Part shown: in pieces, positions 11,201 to 18,535 of the stretch | Position numbering within the stretch: the stretch's first letter is position 1 | How the letters are laid out: every line of letters begins with the position of its first letter | Source of the DNA: Arminella tubonensis | Lineage (GTDB): Bacteria; Pseudomonadota; Alphaproteobacteria; Rhizobiales; Rhizobiaceae | Direction of reading: 5' to 3' | Assembly (NCBI RefSeq): GCF_003240585.1 | Contig: NZ_PCDP01000059.1 | Span: 310,001-374,000 of the forward strand | DNA length: 64,000 nucleotides | Translations under genes and position numbers: made by a program | Notes under the pieces: model-generated | What the model saw: only the letters and a program-made list of their open reading frames with translations | Database searches by the model: none | What the model was told of the DNA's origin: nothing

Positions 11201-13712
11201 AGATCAATACGATCTGCCAGATGAGCGCAGCAAACGGGCTCATGAAATACCAGCCCAGAACCGACGCGAAGAACCACGCGATCGGCGTCAGCGAGCGTCG
11301 CAGGTTGTCGAACATCTTCCAGCGGCCAAGGCCTGTAACCCCGCGCGAGGGATTGAAGATATAAGGCAACAGCTGCCAGTCGCCACGCGCCCAGCGATGC
11401 TGGCGCGATACTTCGACCTCGTAGCGGATCGGGAAATCCTCGACCAATTCAAGATCGGTGACGAGCGCGCAGCGGGCCATCGATCCTTCGAGAAGGTCGT
11501 GGCTTAGAACGGAGTTCTCCTCGATCCTGCCCTTGAGCGCATTCTCGAATGCGTCGATATGATAGAGCCCCTTGCCCGTAAACGTGCCTTCGCCGGCAAG
11601 ATCCTGGTAAACATCGGAGACCGTAAACACGTAAGGGTCGAGGCCGCGGTTGATCGAGAACACGCGCTGGAAGACCGAGGCATCCTTGCCCGTGGTCAGC
11701 GACGGCGTGACACGCGGCTGCAGCACGCCATAGCCGCTGACGACACGCTTTGTCTGCGGATCGACCACCGGCCTGTTGATCGGGTGATAGAGCTTGCCGA
11801 CCAGCTTCGTGACGGTATCGCGCATCAGGCGCGTGTCGCTGTCGAGCGTCATGACATATTGCACGTCCTTCGGCACCACGTTGGCGCCTGCAATGAACGT
11901 GGTATCGCGGTCGCCGCGCAAAAGCATGTTCAGCTCATGCAGCTTGCCACGCTTGCGCTCCCAACCCATCCACACATCTTCCGATGGATTGTAGAGCCGG
12001 CGGCGATGAAGCAGGTAAAACCGCGTCTTGCCGTCATAGGCATAGCGCGTCGAAAGATTGGCGATCTCACGGCGTGCATAGTCGAGCACCTCGAGATCGG
12101 CTTCGGTTTCCTCGACCTTGTTATCGGGCCAATCGCTCAGCAGAGCAAAATAGATTTCGCCGCGCGGATTGGCGAGGTAGTGGACCTCCAGATTGCGCAC
12201 TAGCTCATCGACGCTGTCGCGATTGGAGATTAGGCATGGGACGACGAGCAGCGTTCGTGCATCCTCGGGGATGCCTTCCTTGAACTCGTAGCCGACAAGC
12301 CGCGCCGGCGTCACGAAGAAGGTGATAAGCGTATTGAACAGACCTGTGGCACCCTCCGACGCCGGCAAGGAGAACATCAGCAGAAGCACGATCGTCTCGA
12401 GCGCACCCATGCCGGCATCGACCATAAAACTGCCAACGACCGCCATGGCGATGACGGTGAGCAGGATGACCGGCGCGGCAATGGCAAACCAGTTGAGCTT
12501 GCGAATTTCGCGCACAACCTGCAAAACCAGCGAGGGGCGATAATTAATCGCCTTTTCCAGTCTCGGCCGCAGCGGGCCGACGAGATAGCTGCCGACATTC
12601 GGCTCATGGGGCTGCGGTTCGCCCGATGCCTTGGCCGCCTCCGTCATGTCGATCGCGGCCTGCGCGATCTCCATTTCGGTCCTGTCTGAGCGGCGGGCAA
12701 GCTTTTCGATCTGCTTGCGATAGCTGTTGCGCGAACCCGGATCGAGTTCGACGTAGTCCGTCTTCTCGCCGAGAAGCTTGTCGACCTTGCTGACCTCTTC
12801 GACCCAGACCGACCATTCGGTGTCATCGATCTCCCGAAGGCTGCGGATGATGTTGCCCATCGTCACGTTGCCGGACGAAAGACGGCTGTGTTCGGCCATC
12901 ATCGCGCTCTCGGCGTCCATGCCCGCCTGTTCGAGCGATTGCTCCATCCATGTGATGGCAACGCTCGATGTCTGGGATCCGTCACGCAGGCGGTAGAGGA
13001 ACTGCGTCGCGAACGTGTTGTCCGCGGCCAGCAACTCCAGCGTCTTCAGATATTCGGCGCATTTGTCCGGATCGTTCAGGCGGATCAGCTCGTCGGCGGC
13101 CGCATTCGCCTTGCGACGCATCTGGCGGCTACGCTCGACGCGGCTGGATATCCGGCGAAGATTATCGACAAGGACGTATCGCACGAGCGAGGGCAATGCC
13201 CATAGCTCGCCGATCTTCAGCGTTTCCTTTTCCTGGAAACCCGCAACCAGCGCCATCAGGCCCTTGTAGGATACGGTGCTGTGCGTATGGGCGACATAAA
13301 GCCAGGCCAGCGCCAGAGTGCGCGGCATGACCATGCCCTCCATGTGCATGGTCGGTAGCTGGCGATAGAAGCGCTTGGGGAAATCGCGCCGAACCTCCTG
13401 AATTGCTTCCTCGACAATGTAGTGGTTGTCGAGAAGCCATTCGGCAGCGGGCGTGATGGACTCGCCGGCTTCGACGTCGGCGGCGGCCGAGCGATAGACG
13501 CGCAGAATTTCCTTCTCGTTGTCGCGATGACGTCCGAAAAATTCAAACGGCGAGAACGCAGTCAGCTTCTGGCTGCCATCCCGAGCAAAGGCTTCGCCAC
13601 ATTCGCGCAATTGGTCGTTGGTAAAATATGTAGCGCGGATCGAATCGTTATGATCGATCTGCTTGGTTTCAGAATCGCGGGGCGGGACAGTGGAGTGATT
13701 ATGAGGCGTCAT
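5208..13712 (-). CDS. ndvB: Cyclic beta-1,2-glucan synthase NdvB/ChvB
   Basis: A giant inner-membrane enzyme of about 2834 residues, the normal family length. It builds cyclic beta-1,2-glucan from UDP-glucose, with initiation, elongation, length control and cyclisation in one chain. Using the TTG-start numbering, membrane helices cluster near 413-465, 815-860 and 945-985. The GT84 glycosyltransferase residues are visible: DSD at 631-633, SHDLLEG near 744 and QHRW at 778-781. The C-terminal third carries the GH94 phosphorylase-like domain with GGDWNDGMN, which sets ring size in the Brucella enzyme. Start is uncertain: ATG 13712 is preferred, TTG 13733 adds seven residues, and neither has a strong ribosome binding site. 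opgC follows. Confidence 0.96.
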   Translation of the reverse strand: MTPHNHSTVPPRDSETKQIDHNDSIRATYFTNDQLRECGEAFARDGSQKLTAFSPFEFFGRHRDNEKEILRVYRSAAADVEAGESITPAAEWLLDNHYIVEEAIQEVRRDFPKRFYRQLPTMHMEGMVMPRTLALAWLYVAHTHSTVSYKGLMALVAGFQEKETLKIGELWALPSLVRYVLVDNLRRISSRVERSRQMRRKANAAADELIRLNDPDKCAEYLKTLELLAADNTFATQFLYRLRDGSQTSSVAITWMEQSLEQAGMDAESAMMAEHSRLSSGNVTMGNIIRSLREIDDTEWSVWVEEVSKVDKLLGEKTDYVELDPGSRNSYRKQIEKLARRSDRTEMEIAQAAIDMTEAAKASGEPQPHEPNVGSYLVGPLRPRLEKAINYRPSLVLQVVREIRKLNWFAIAAPVILLTVIAMAVVGSFMVDAGMGALETIVLLLMFSLPASEGATGLFNTLITFFVTPARLVGYEFKEGIPEDARTLLVVPCLISNRDSVDELVRNLEVHYLANPRGEIYFALLSDWPDNKVEETEADLEVLDYARREIANLSTRYAYDGKTRFYLLHRRRLYNPSEDVWMGWERKRGKLHELNMLLRGDRDTTFIAGANVVPKDVQYVMTLDSDTRLMRDTVTKLVGKLYHPINRPVVDPQTKRVVSGYGVLQPRVTPSLTTGKDASVFQRVFSINRGLDPYVFTVSDVYQDLAGEGTFTGKGLYHIDAFENALKGRIEENSVLSHDLLEGSMARCALVTDLELVEDFPIRYEVEVSRQHRWARGDWQLLPYIFNPSRGVTGLGRWKMFDNLRRSLTPIAWFFASVLGWYFMSPFAALIWQIVLIFCLFVAPTLGLINGLVPRTSDIVARAHLYTVWTDIREANAQVALRIVFIADTACMMADAIGRSLYRTLVSRKLMLQWRTAASAQAVAQTTILGHYRVMWHAPVLALLSLGLAALSGNSAFLVGIPFAILWVLSPAVAWYVSQSAETEDRLDVPEHVSAELRKIARRTWRYFEAFVVEQQNYLPPDNVQQTPHPVVAPRTSPTNIGVYLLSVVSARHFGWLSFEETIERLEQTIATVDKMEKFRGHLLNWYHTDTLKTLGPRYVSAVDSGNLAGHLIAVSSACRIWAEAPSAHMQGNLDGVGDVSGVLEEILADLPDDRKTVRPLRRRLEERIVGFQNALASVKREHEFASIRVINLSVLARDIQKLAANLDHEVKSPQSGEVTRWAESLVKVCEGHIADSVFDLSNVDALRQRLTVLRDRSRDIAFSMDFAFLFRPERRLLSIGYRVESGELDAACYDLLASEARLTSLFAIAKGDLPTEHWYRLGRQVVPVGSRGALVSWSGSMFEYLMPPLVMQERQGGILNQTNNLIVIEQMNYARRLGVPWGISEAAFNARDHQMNYQYTNFGVPSLGLKRGLGQNAVIAPYASLLASMYDPEAALENLNRLRKVGALGIYGFHDAVDFTPTRVPEGKKYAVVYNYYAHHHGMSIAAVANVAFNGRLRELFHSDPVIEAAELLLQEKAPRDIPVMAAKHETDAPANIQEDLLRAEVRKIADPAIQDRELVFLSNGHYSVMLTATGAGYSRWNGLSVSRWKADPTEDRWGTFIFLRDTASGQWWSATAEPRSIEGEKTKVTFSDEKAEYVKTVGALTSEVECIVATENDAEGRRVTLLNMGTEDRYIEVTSYLEPVIASDDVDAAHPVFARMFVHTEIGRRGDVIRVARNKRDPNEPDMAIAHLIVDNAGTERPTEFETDRRKFIGRGRSLAEAAAFDPGATLSGTDGFTLDACLSLRRVVRVPAGKKVSVIFWTIAAPSRDEVDKAVDRYRHPDAFAHELVHAWTRTQVQMRHVGVTSQQAAVFQQMARYLVYPDMHMRADSATVISGSQSQSALWPLAISGDFPILTLRINDDIDLEIAKEALSAQEYLRSRGITADLVILNERAASYAQDMQHSLEAMCENMRRLGQSDGLRQHIFAVRKDLMEPSTYQALLAASRVVFHARNGKIVDQITRAPALFASAHSGEQVEATRRVVPLQPLEPAFSAAVVEDAGDLDFWNGYGGFASDGREYVVRLSGGQSTPHPWINVISNERFGFHVSAEGAAFTWSRNSRDYQLTSWSNDMVINRPGEAIYVADLDSGAVMTPYAALSRRSAVRFEARHGLGYSVFSSVQDDISLEVTQTVDRERPVKMTRVRIRNNGTGKRRLRLYNYAEWLLGGNPQKTVPFILSSHDEATGSLFATNPYSIDYSGRIAFMGASETPTSFSANRREFIGRFGTIQAPQAVVSGSALSGSLDLVGDPCAALAFDLTIEAGAERDICFYMGDTDTTEEASALVSDVRKSGFDDLLGANRSFWEGFTGRLQISTPDKAMNNMINAWLPYQSLGCRIMARTAFYQASGAFGFRDQLQDTLAFLMHAPELARKQILNAASRQFHEGDVQHWWLPGNGAGVRTHISDDVVWLAYAIDQYCSVTGDKALLDEQLAFVEGVALMPGQHDAFYQPTVSADKVTLYEHAALALDLAIKREGGNGLPLILGGDWNDGMNRVGIQGRGESTWLGWFLVSTLTAFIPYAQARGDQDRVDRWTKHIPKLKKALETAGWDGGYYRRGYFDDGSPLGSNENFECQIDSIAQSWSVISGEGDAAHSEKAMNAVLERLVDDDAGIIRLFTPPFAKSAKDPGYIKAYPPGVRENGGQYTHAATWVVLALAEMGRGDDAWRCFDLLNPINHALDRASSDVYRVEPYVIAADIYGEGQLAGRGGWTWYTGSAGWLYRVAIEGILGIRVKDGHLYVKPALPSKWDGFAADLDLPSGKYRISVSKPSDAVGYAVTINGKAVAHPEEGYPIGQ

Positions 13713-14139
13713 GGGTGCGGGTTCTGGATCCAAACAGAGTTACGGACATTTTCGCCTTAACCTGTTTGCGCAGCAGAACACAACCGTTCACATGACTTGC
13801 AACTTGTCTGCTCTGAGGCAGGCAGGAAGCTGGTGAATTGGAGGCGCCGATCGCAACACAAACCGCTTCAGGCTGAGATTTTCGAGGTGGCTTCGTCGAC
13901 ATAGTGGTGTTGAAACCAGTATCGGCTCGGCTACCGCGAAACTTGGACGCGCTCGATAGAACTGACGTGAGCGCGCCGACGGTAAATCAAAGTCGTTCGA
14001 TCAAATTCATGATGCATTCTCCATTGTGCTGCTCGGTTGAAGAAAGCAGCGAAAGGCGGCACGTCGACCTGATATCCGCACGAACATGAACTTAAACTGA
14101 ATTGTTTCGCCTAAAGATATAGCAAAAGGCGATCCAGTC
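13713..14139. other. Upstream region of ndvB
   Basis: A 427-base gap between ndvB (minus) and the end of the cupin-XRE gene (minus). It should hold the ndvB promoter and leader. I see no supported open frame, no terminator with a T run after the XRE gene and no clear sigma-70 consensus. Confidence 0.45.
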
Positions 14140-14835
14140 TCAAACGCCGGTTCTGTCCGGATAGGAAATAATCGAGAGGAAGCGGATAGGCAGGTTCACC
14201 AGCACTTCCGGCCCATGCGGCGCGTCGGCGTCGAAAAACAAGCTGTCCCCCGGCAACATCGTGTAGAGCTTGTCGGCATGCCGATATTTCACTTCGCCTT
14301 CAAGCATATAGATGAGTTCGAGGCCGTCGTGCTGAAAAGTTGGAAACACGTCGGAATCGGCCGTCAGGGTGATTAGATAGGGTTCGACCTGCAGGCCGCT
14401 CGAACTGTTTCCGATATGGCCCAGGAGATTGTACTGATGGCCGGCGCGAGTGCCGCGCCGTTCGATCTCCAATCCCTCACCGGCCTTGACGAAAACGGCG
14501 TTCCGGACTTCCTCGAACCGCCGGAAAAAGGCTGTCACCGGAACCCCCAGCGCCCGCGCCAACGACTGGAGTGTCGTCAACGACGGCGAAGTGTTGCCAT
14601 TCTCTATCTTGGAAAGCATGCCAAGCGAAATGCCTGTCGCAGATGCAAGATCGGCGCCGGTGATGCCGAGTTTCTTGCGGAAAGCACGCACCTCGTGACC
14701 GATCGCGATCTCGAGATTGTTCTCTTTGGGATCGCGCAAGGCATGTGGATCCTGATTGAGGATAGCCTTTGCTGCGCTGCTGATCGATGCCGCCGTCTGT
14801 CCGTCACTGGTCCGCGCGGCCGCCGTCTTGGTCAT
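14140..14835 (-). CDS. XRE-family transcriptional regulator with C-terminal cupin domain
   Basis: A 231-residue regulator. Residues about 45-100 form an XRE/lambda-Cro helix-turn-helix (GADLASATGISLGMLSKIEN, followed by PSLTTLQSLARALGV). Residues about 150-225 form a cupin barrel with the GLELIYMLEGEVKYRHADKL core and LPGDSLFFDADAPHGPEVL. The cupin probably senses a small molecule, but no ligand can be named. Regulators of this build often control amino-acid, polyamine or peptide uptake genes; the peptide transport operon begins 8 kb away and the link is only a thought. Start ATG 14835 is the best in-frame choice; its ribosome binding site is weak (GGGACC). Confidence 0.85.
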   Translation of the reverse strand: MTKTAAARTSDGQTAASISSAAKAILNQDPHALRDPKENNLEIAIGHEVRAFRKKLGITGADLASATGISLGMLSKIENGNTSPSLTTLQSLARALGVPVTAFFRRFEEVRNAVFVKAGEGLEIERRGTRAGHQYNLLGHIGNSSSGLQVEPYLITLTADSDVFPTFQHDGLELIYMLEGEVKYRHADKLYTMLPGDSLFFDADAPHGPEVLVNLPIRFLSIISYPDRTGV

Positions 14836-14951
14836 TCATTTGGTCCCATGCATTTTTCCAACGTCACAGCTTACTTTGTTCATCACGGGCATTCTATCGG
14901 GCGATCAAAATTTTTCTCGACAGGAAAGATTTTCGTCGATGGGCAAAAAGA

Positions 14952-14980
14952 AAGTCCGCCGGCTCCGTGCCGGCGGACTT
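14952..14980 (-). terminator. Intrinsic terminator of the DUF1328 gene
   Basis: An 11-bp perfect stem (AGTCCGCCGGC / GCCGGCGGACT) with a short loop, 20 bases after the stop codon of the small gene at 15001-15165. Read on the minus strand it is followed by a TTTCTTTTT run. Confidence 0.85.
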
Positions 14981-15000
14981 CTCCAACGATCGGTATCTCA

Positions 15001-15165
15001 TCAAACACGTCGCATGACGCGCATGAGCAGCGAAACCACGAACAGCACTAGGAACACGAAGAAAAGAACCTGAGCGATCGAGGCAGAAGCGCCTGCAATG
15101 CCGCCAAAGCCGAGTACGCCGGCAATGATAGCGACAACCAGGAAGACGAGTGCATAGTAAAGCAT
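15001..15165 (-). CDS. DUF1328 (UPF0391, YtjA-like) small membrane protein
   Basis: A 54-residue protein beginning MLYYALVFLVVAIIAGVLGF, followed by a glycine/alanine-rich turn (GGIAGASASIAQ) and a second hydrophobic helix, ending in basic residues. This is the whole of the DUF1328/UPF0391 family pattern: two membrane helices, function unknown. An AGGAG site lies seven bases before ATG 15165. It was too short for a 60-residue cut-off but is clearly real. An EcfG-type promoter stands 30-55 bases upstream, so it is probably a general stress response gene; many small membrane proteins of this sort in rhizobia are. Confidence 0.9.
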   Translation of the reverse strand: MLYYALVFLVVAIIAGVLGFGGIAGASASIAQVLFFVFLVLFVVSLLMRVMRRV

Positions 15166-15196
15166 TGCGATCTCCTTGTTTCATTTCTAACAAGGA

Positions 15197-15221
15197 AACG
15201 AAAATACTGCCTTATTGTTCC
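15197..15221 (-). promoter_or_regulatory. Putative EcfG (RpoE2) general-stress promoter of the DUF1328 gene
   Basis: On the minus strand GGAAC is followed by 16 bases and CGTT, the consensus of the alphaproteobacterial extracytoplasmic sigma factor EcfG/RpoE2 (GGAAC-N16-17-CGTT). It ends 31 bases before the ATG at 15165, leaving a short leader that contains the ribosome binding site. Confidence 0.7.
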
Positions 15222-15349
15222 GATTGTTAAAAAAGATTGGCGATTTCAATGGCAAAGAGTTTGCAAAATCGCACGCCACCAGGGCGCAGAAAGACCAAAT
15301 TGTAGATTTACCCGCAGTCAGCGCTGCTGGCCTCACCGATCAAGATGAC

Positions 15350-15532
15350 TCAGCCAGGAAGGCCACAGACAAGAGCGACCACAAACAGAAATGCGGCGGC
15401 GATAAGAGCGACGTTCAGGCCCGTCTGGAGCTTGCGGCGTCTGGAAGCGCTCTGTGCGGCGAGAAGCCGCTTGCTGTTCACGGAACCGTCGAAATGGTTC
15501 ACGTGAGTATTGGATATACCCAAATTTGCCAT
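15350..15532 (-). CDS. Small single-pass membrane protein, unknown function
   Basis: A 60-residue protein with a basic, serine-rich N-terminal half (SKRLLAAQSASRRRKLQTG) and one hydrophobic helix (LNVALIAAAFLFVVALVCGL) at the end, so it is probably anchored with its N-terminus inside. A GGAGG site lies six to seven bases before ATG 15532, which is the main reason for accepting it. I do not recognise the family. It is not close enough to the DUF1328 gene to be its operon partner with certainty (184-base gap). Confidence 0.6.
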   Translation of the reverse strand: MANLGISNTHVNHFDGSVNSKRLLAAQSASRRRKLQTGLNVALIAAAFLFVVALVCGLPG

Positions 15533-15684
15533 GTGCTGCCTCCGATTGACTTGTTATTGTTGATACGCACGGGGACTAGCCCAGCGCGACTTTCATACAT
15601 TCTCTATCAAGTAGGTAGACATAAAATTTCGTCCAGAGGCGCTGTCGAGAAAAATTAACCTCTGGGAATTGTCTGCAGAGAAAA

Positions 15685-15873
15685 TCAGCAGAGAATGCGA
15701 CGCGCCCAAATCAAAGTGCGCTCTACGGCGCCTTCGCGCTGATCTACAGCCTCGATGAGGCCAATTTGGCGCCGGCTCTTTTCTTCGGGCAAAGTCGCTC
15801 CCAACGTGTCTTCTTCCTTCGCCTGCTTCGGCGGATGAAGATATCCCATGGTCATGCCACCCATGAAAAACAT
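15685..15873 (-). CDS. Small hydrophilic protein, unknown function
   Basis: A 62-residue product starting MFFMGGMTMGYLHPPKQAKE and continuing with a charged segment. A strong GGAGG site lies six bases before ATG 15873, and a sigma-70-like promoter lies upstream. The methionine- and glycine-rich start is unusual and I know no family for it. The longer frame in another register (15593-15898) has no such start signal and is taken to be a shadow. Confidence 0.5.
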   Translation of the reverse strand: MFFMGGMTMGYLHPPKQAKEEDTLGATLPEEKSRRQIGLIEAVDQREGAVERTLIWARRILC

Positions 15874-15921
15874 GCTTTGCCTCCGGCTGGGCGATCACGA
15901 AAGCTAACCGCCGTTAACAAG

Positions 15922-15949
15922 ATCATGACAGAAATGCGGCGGCTGTCAA
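15922..15949 (-). promoter_or_regulatory. Sigma-70-like promoter upstream of the 62-residue gene
   Basis: TTGACA (minus strand, 15949-15944), 16-base spacer, CATGAT (15927-15922). The -35 box is a full consensus match and the -10 box matches 4 of 6. It lies about 50 bases before the ATG at 15873. Confidence 0.5.
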
Positions 15950-16023
15950 TAATCTAGTTGATTGGTCGTCTTTAAACGATTTCTTAACTATTGGGCGAGG
16001 CATACCCTTAAGAAAACAACGGC

Positions 16024-16773
16024 TTACGCGCGAACAAAGCCCTTGCTGGCGATCATCAGGTTGCGCGTGTACTCTTCCGTGACATTTCCGGCGGCAAGAT
16101 TCTTCGAGGTCAGCCGCTCGACGACCGCCCCGTTTTGCATGACGGCAAGCCGCTCGCACATGTGGGTGACCACGCCGAGATCGTGACTGACCATGACGAA
16201 AGTCAAATTGCGATCGCGTCGCACCTGCTCGAGCAGATTGAGGACTTCTGCCTGTACCGAAGCGTCTAGCGCAGATGTCGGCTCGTCGAGAAGCAGGACG
16301 GAAGGTTCCACGATCAATGCACGCGCGATTGCCACGCGCTGGCGCTGCCCACCGGAAAGCTGGTGCGGGTAACGAAAGCGGAATCCGGACCCAAGCCCGA
16401 CCTCGTCGAGTGCGCGGCTGATACGCTTTTCGCCGTCTGCGATGCCGTGGATTGACAGCGGTTCCAGCAGCAGCCGATCGATAGTCTGGCGCGGATGCAG
16501 GGAGCCATAGGGATCCTGGAATACCATCTGGACTTCACGATAGAAGGCCTTGCTACGCTTCGAGCCCTCGAGCACCTTTCCTTCGACACGGATGCTGCCG
16601 CCGCTGATCGGTGCCAATCCGGCAACCGCGCGCAACAACGTCGACTTTCCAGATCCAGACTCGCCGACAAGCCCGAAGGACTCTCCCTTGTCGACATCGA
16701 TGCTCACCGCGTCCAGTGCGTAATATCTATCGTAGATGACGCTGAGATCGTCGATATTGAGTGCTGCGTTCAT
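16024..16773 (-). CDS. Peptide ABC transporter, ATP-binding protein (DppF/OppF type)
   Basis: A 249-residue ATPase with Walker A GESGSGKST, signature LSGGQRQRVAIARAL and Walker B VLLLDEPTSALD. It is shorter than typical DppF because it ends just after the switch region and lacks the long oligopeptide-transporter C-terminal extension with its cysteines. ATG 16773 overlaps the preceding ATPase gene by four bases (ATGA), so this start is preferred to the upstream open frame. It is the last gene of a six-gene operon for peptide uptake; it should pair with the preceding ATPase on the cytoplasmic face of the two permeases. Confidence 0.88.
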   Translation of the reverse strand: MNAALNIDDLSVIYDRYYALDAVSIDVDKGESFGLVGESGSGKSTLLRAVAGLAPISGGSIRVEGKVLEGSKRSKAFYREVQMVFQDPYGSLHPRQTIDRLLLEPLSIHGIADGEKRISRALDEVGLGSGFRFRYPHQLSGGQRQRVAIARALIVEPSVLLLDEPTSALDASVQAEVLNLLEQVRRDRNLTFVMVSHDLGVVTHMCERLAVMQNGAVVERLTSKNLAAGNVTEEYTRNLMIASKGFVRA

Positions 16774-17603
16774 AAGGCCCACTCCGGCTTGCGGTCGAGC
16801 ACCGGCAATGGATGACGATCCTCGCCGATCGACGGCATGCAATTGAGCAGGCCACGGGTATAGGGATGCTGCGCGTTTCGAAGTTCCGATGCCGGCAGCT
16901 CCTCGACGACCTTGCCGGCATACATGACGATCACCCGGTCGCAGAAGGACGACACGAGCCGCAGGTCGTGCGAGACGAAGATCAGCCCCATGCCGCGTTC
17001 CGAGACCAGCTTGTCCATGATCCTGAGGACATCAAGCTGGACCGTGACGTCGAGTGCAGATGTCGGCTCGTCGGCAATCAGCAGCTCAGGTCCGGCGATC
17101 AGCATCATCGCGATCATCACGCGCTGCCCCATGCCACCGGAGACCTCGTGCGGATGCAGGTCGAACACCCGTTTCGGGTCGCGGATCTGCACTGCCTCGA
17201 GCATGGCGAGCACGCGTTCCCGTGTCTCCGCCTTGCCGACCCTCTCATGTGTCCGCAGGGTTTCAGCCACCTGTCGGCCAATGGTCATGACCGGATCAAG
17301 CGAATATTTCGGGTCCTGCAGCACCATGGCGATGCGCTTGCCGCGCAACGAGCGCCGCTGTTTGGGCGAAATGGCGAGCAGGTCCAGCCCGTTGAAGTTC
17401 AGCGTGTCGGCGGTGACGACGCCATGCGATTGGGTCAGGCCCATGATTGCCCGGCCGGTCTGCGATTTGCCGGATCCACTTTCGCCGACAATGCCGAGAC
17501 GTTCGCGGCCGAGGGTGAAAGACACCCCACGAACGGCCTCGATGACACCGGTGCGCGTCGGATAACTGACCCTGAGGTTGTCGACGGTCAGCATCGTTGT
17601 CAT
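16770..17603 (-). CDS. Peptide ABC transporter, ATP-binding protein (DppD/OppD type)
   Basis: A 277-residue ATPase with Walker A GESGSGKSQTGR, signature VSGGMGQRVMIAMML and Walker B LLIADEPTSALD, the M-G-Q variant being typical of DppD/OppD rather than DppF. The C-terminus has ELRNAQHPYTRGLLNCMPSI, the peptide-transporter family tail. ATG 17603 overlaps the end of the upstream permease by four bases. The reading frame is open further upstream into the permease but that is a shadow. Confidence 0.9.
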   Translation of the reverse strand: MTTMLTVDNLRVSYPTRTGVIEAVRGVSFTLGRERLGIVGESGSGKSQTGRAIMGLTQSHGVVTADTLNFNGLDLLAISPKQRRSLRGKRIAMVLQDPKYSLDPVMTIGRQVAETLRTHERVGKAETRERVLAMLEAVQIRDPKRVFDLHPHEVSGGMGQRVMIAMMLIAGPELLIADEPTSALDVTVQLDVLRIMDKLVSERGMGLIFVSHDLRLVSSFCDRVIVMYAGKVVEELPASELRNAQHPYTRGLLNCMPSIGEDRHPLPVLDRKPEWAL

Positions 17604-18535
17604 TGACCGCTCTCCTGTGGATCGAGCGCATCGCGCAATCCGTCGCCGAGCAGGTTGAAACCGAGGCTGACGACCAGGATGGCGATGCCGGGCATGGCGG
17701 CAACCCACCATTGGTCGAGGATGAAACGGCGGCCGGAGGCAATCATCGCTCCCCATTCCGGTAGGGGCGGTTGAGCGCCAAGACCAAGGAAGCCCAGACC
17801 GGCAGCAGTTAGTATGATGCCGGCCATGTCGAGCGTCACGCGAACGATCAGCGAGGAGATGCAGAGCGGCATGACATGCCGAAAGATGATGCGGATCGGC
17901 GAAGCACCCATCAACCGAACCGCCGAAATATAATCCGAGCGACGCACCGTCATCGTTTCAGCCCGGGCAATACGGGCATATGGCGGCCAGGAGGTGATGG
18001 CAATCGCGATAATGGCGTTCTGGATCCCCGGGCCTAGCGCCGCGACGAAGGCGAGCGCCAGCACGAGCTTCGGAAAAGCGAGGAAGATATCGGTGATGCG
18101 CATCAAAATGGCATCGAGCCAGCCGCCGACATAGCCCGAGACCGTGCCGACGATAAGCCCGATGGGCGCCGAGATGATCGCCACCAGCACAACGACGAGC
18201 AGCGTCAGGCGGGAGCCGTGGATGACGCGCGAAAAGATATCCCGGCCCTGGTCGTCGCTGCCAAGCAGGAAGCCCTGGGTGCCCGGAGGCAACAGTCGCG
18301 CATTGCCAAGATCGCCTATTGTCGGCGACTTTGTCGCAATCACGTCGGCGAAGGCCGCGATGAAAAGCAAGGCGAGAATGATGAACAACCCGACAAGCGC
18401 CAGCCGGTTTGCCGAAAACTGCCGCCATGTCACGTAGGCGCGGCCGAGACGAGCCTGCGTCCTCGATTCCGGGCGGTCGGAGAGCAGCCATGCACGCCGG
18501 CTGAAGGGCGGCGCCGATGTCGTTTGACCCGTCAT
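17600..18535 (-). CDS. Peptide ABC transporter permease (DppC/OppC type)
   Basis: A 311-residue inner-membrane protein with an N-terminal cytoplasmic tail, about six helices and the EAA loop (YISAVRLMGASPIRIIFRHVMP) that contacts the ATPases. GSDDQGRDIFSRVIHGSR after the first helix is the DppC hallmark. ATG 18535 overlaps the previous permease gene by four bases. It forms the channel with the DppB-type protein. Confidence 0.92.
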   Translation of the reverse strand: MTGQTTSAPPFSRRAWLLSDRPESRTQARLGRAYVTWRQFSANRLALVGLFIILALLFIAAFADVIATKSPTIGDLGNARLLPPGTQGFLLGSDDQGRDIFSRVIHGSRLTLLVVVLVAIISAPIGLIVGTVSGYVGGWLDAILMRITDIFLAFPKLVLALAFVAALGPGIQNAIIAIAITSWPPYARIARAETMTVRRSDYISAVRLMGASPIRIIFRHVMPLCISSLIVRVTLDMAGIILTAAGLGFLGLGAQPPLPEWGAMIASGRRFILDQWWVAAMPGIAILVVSLGFNLLGDGLRDALDPQESGQ

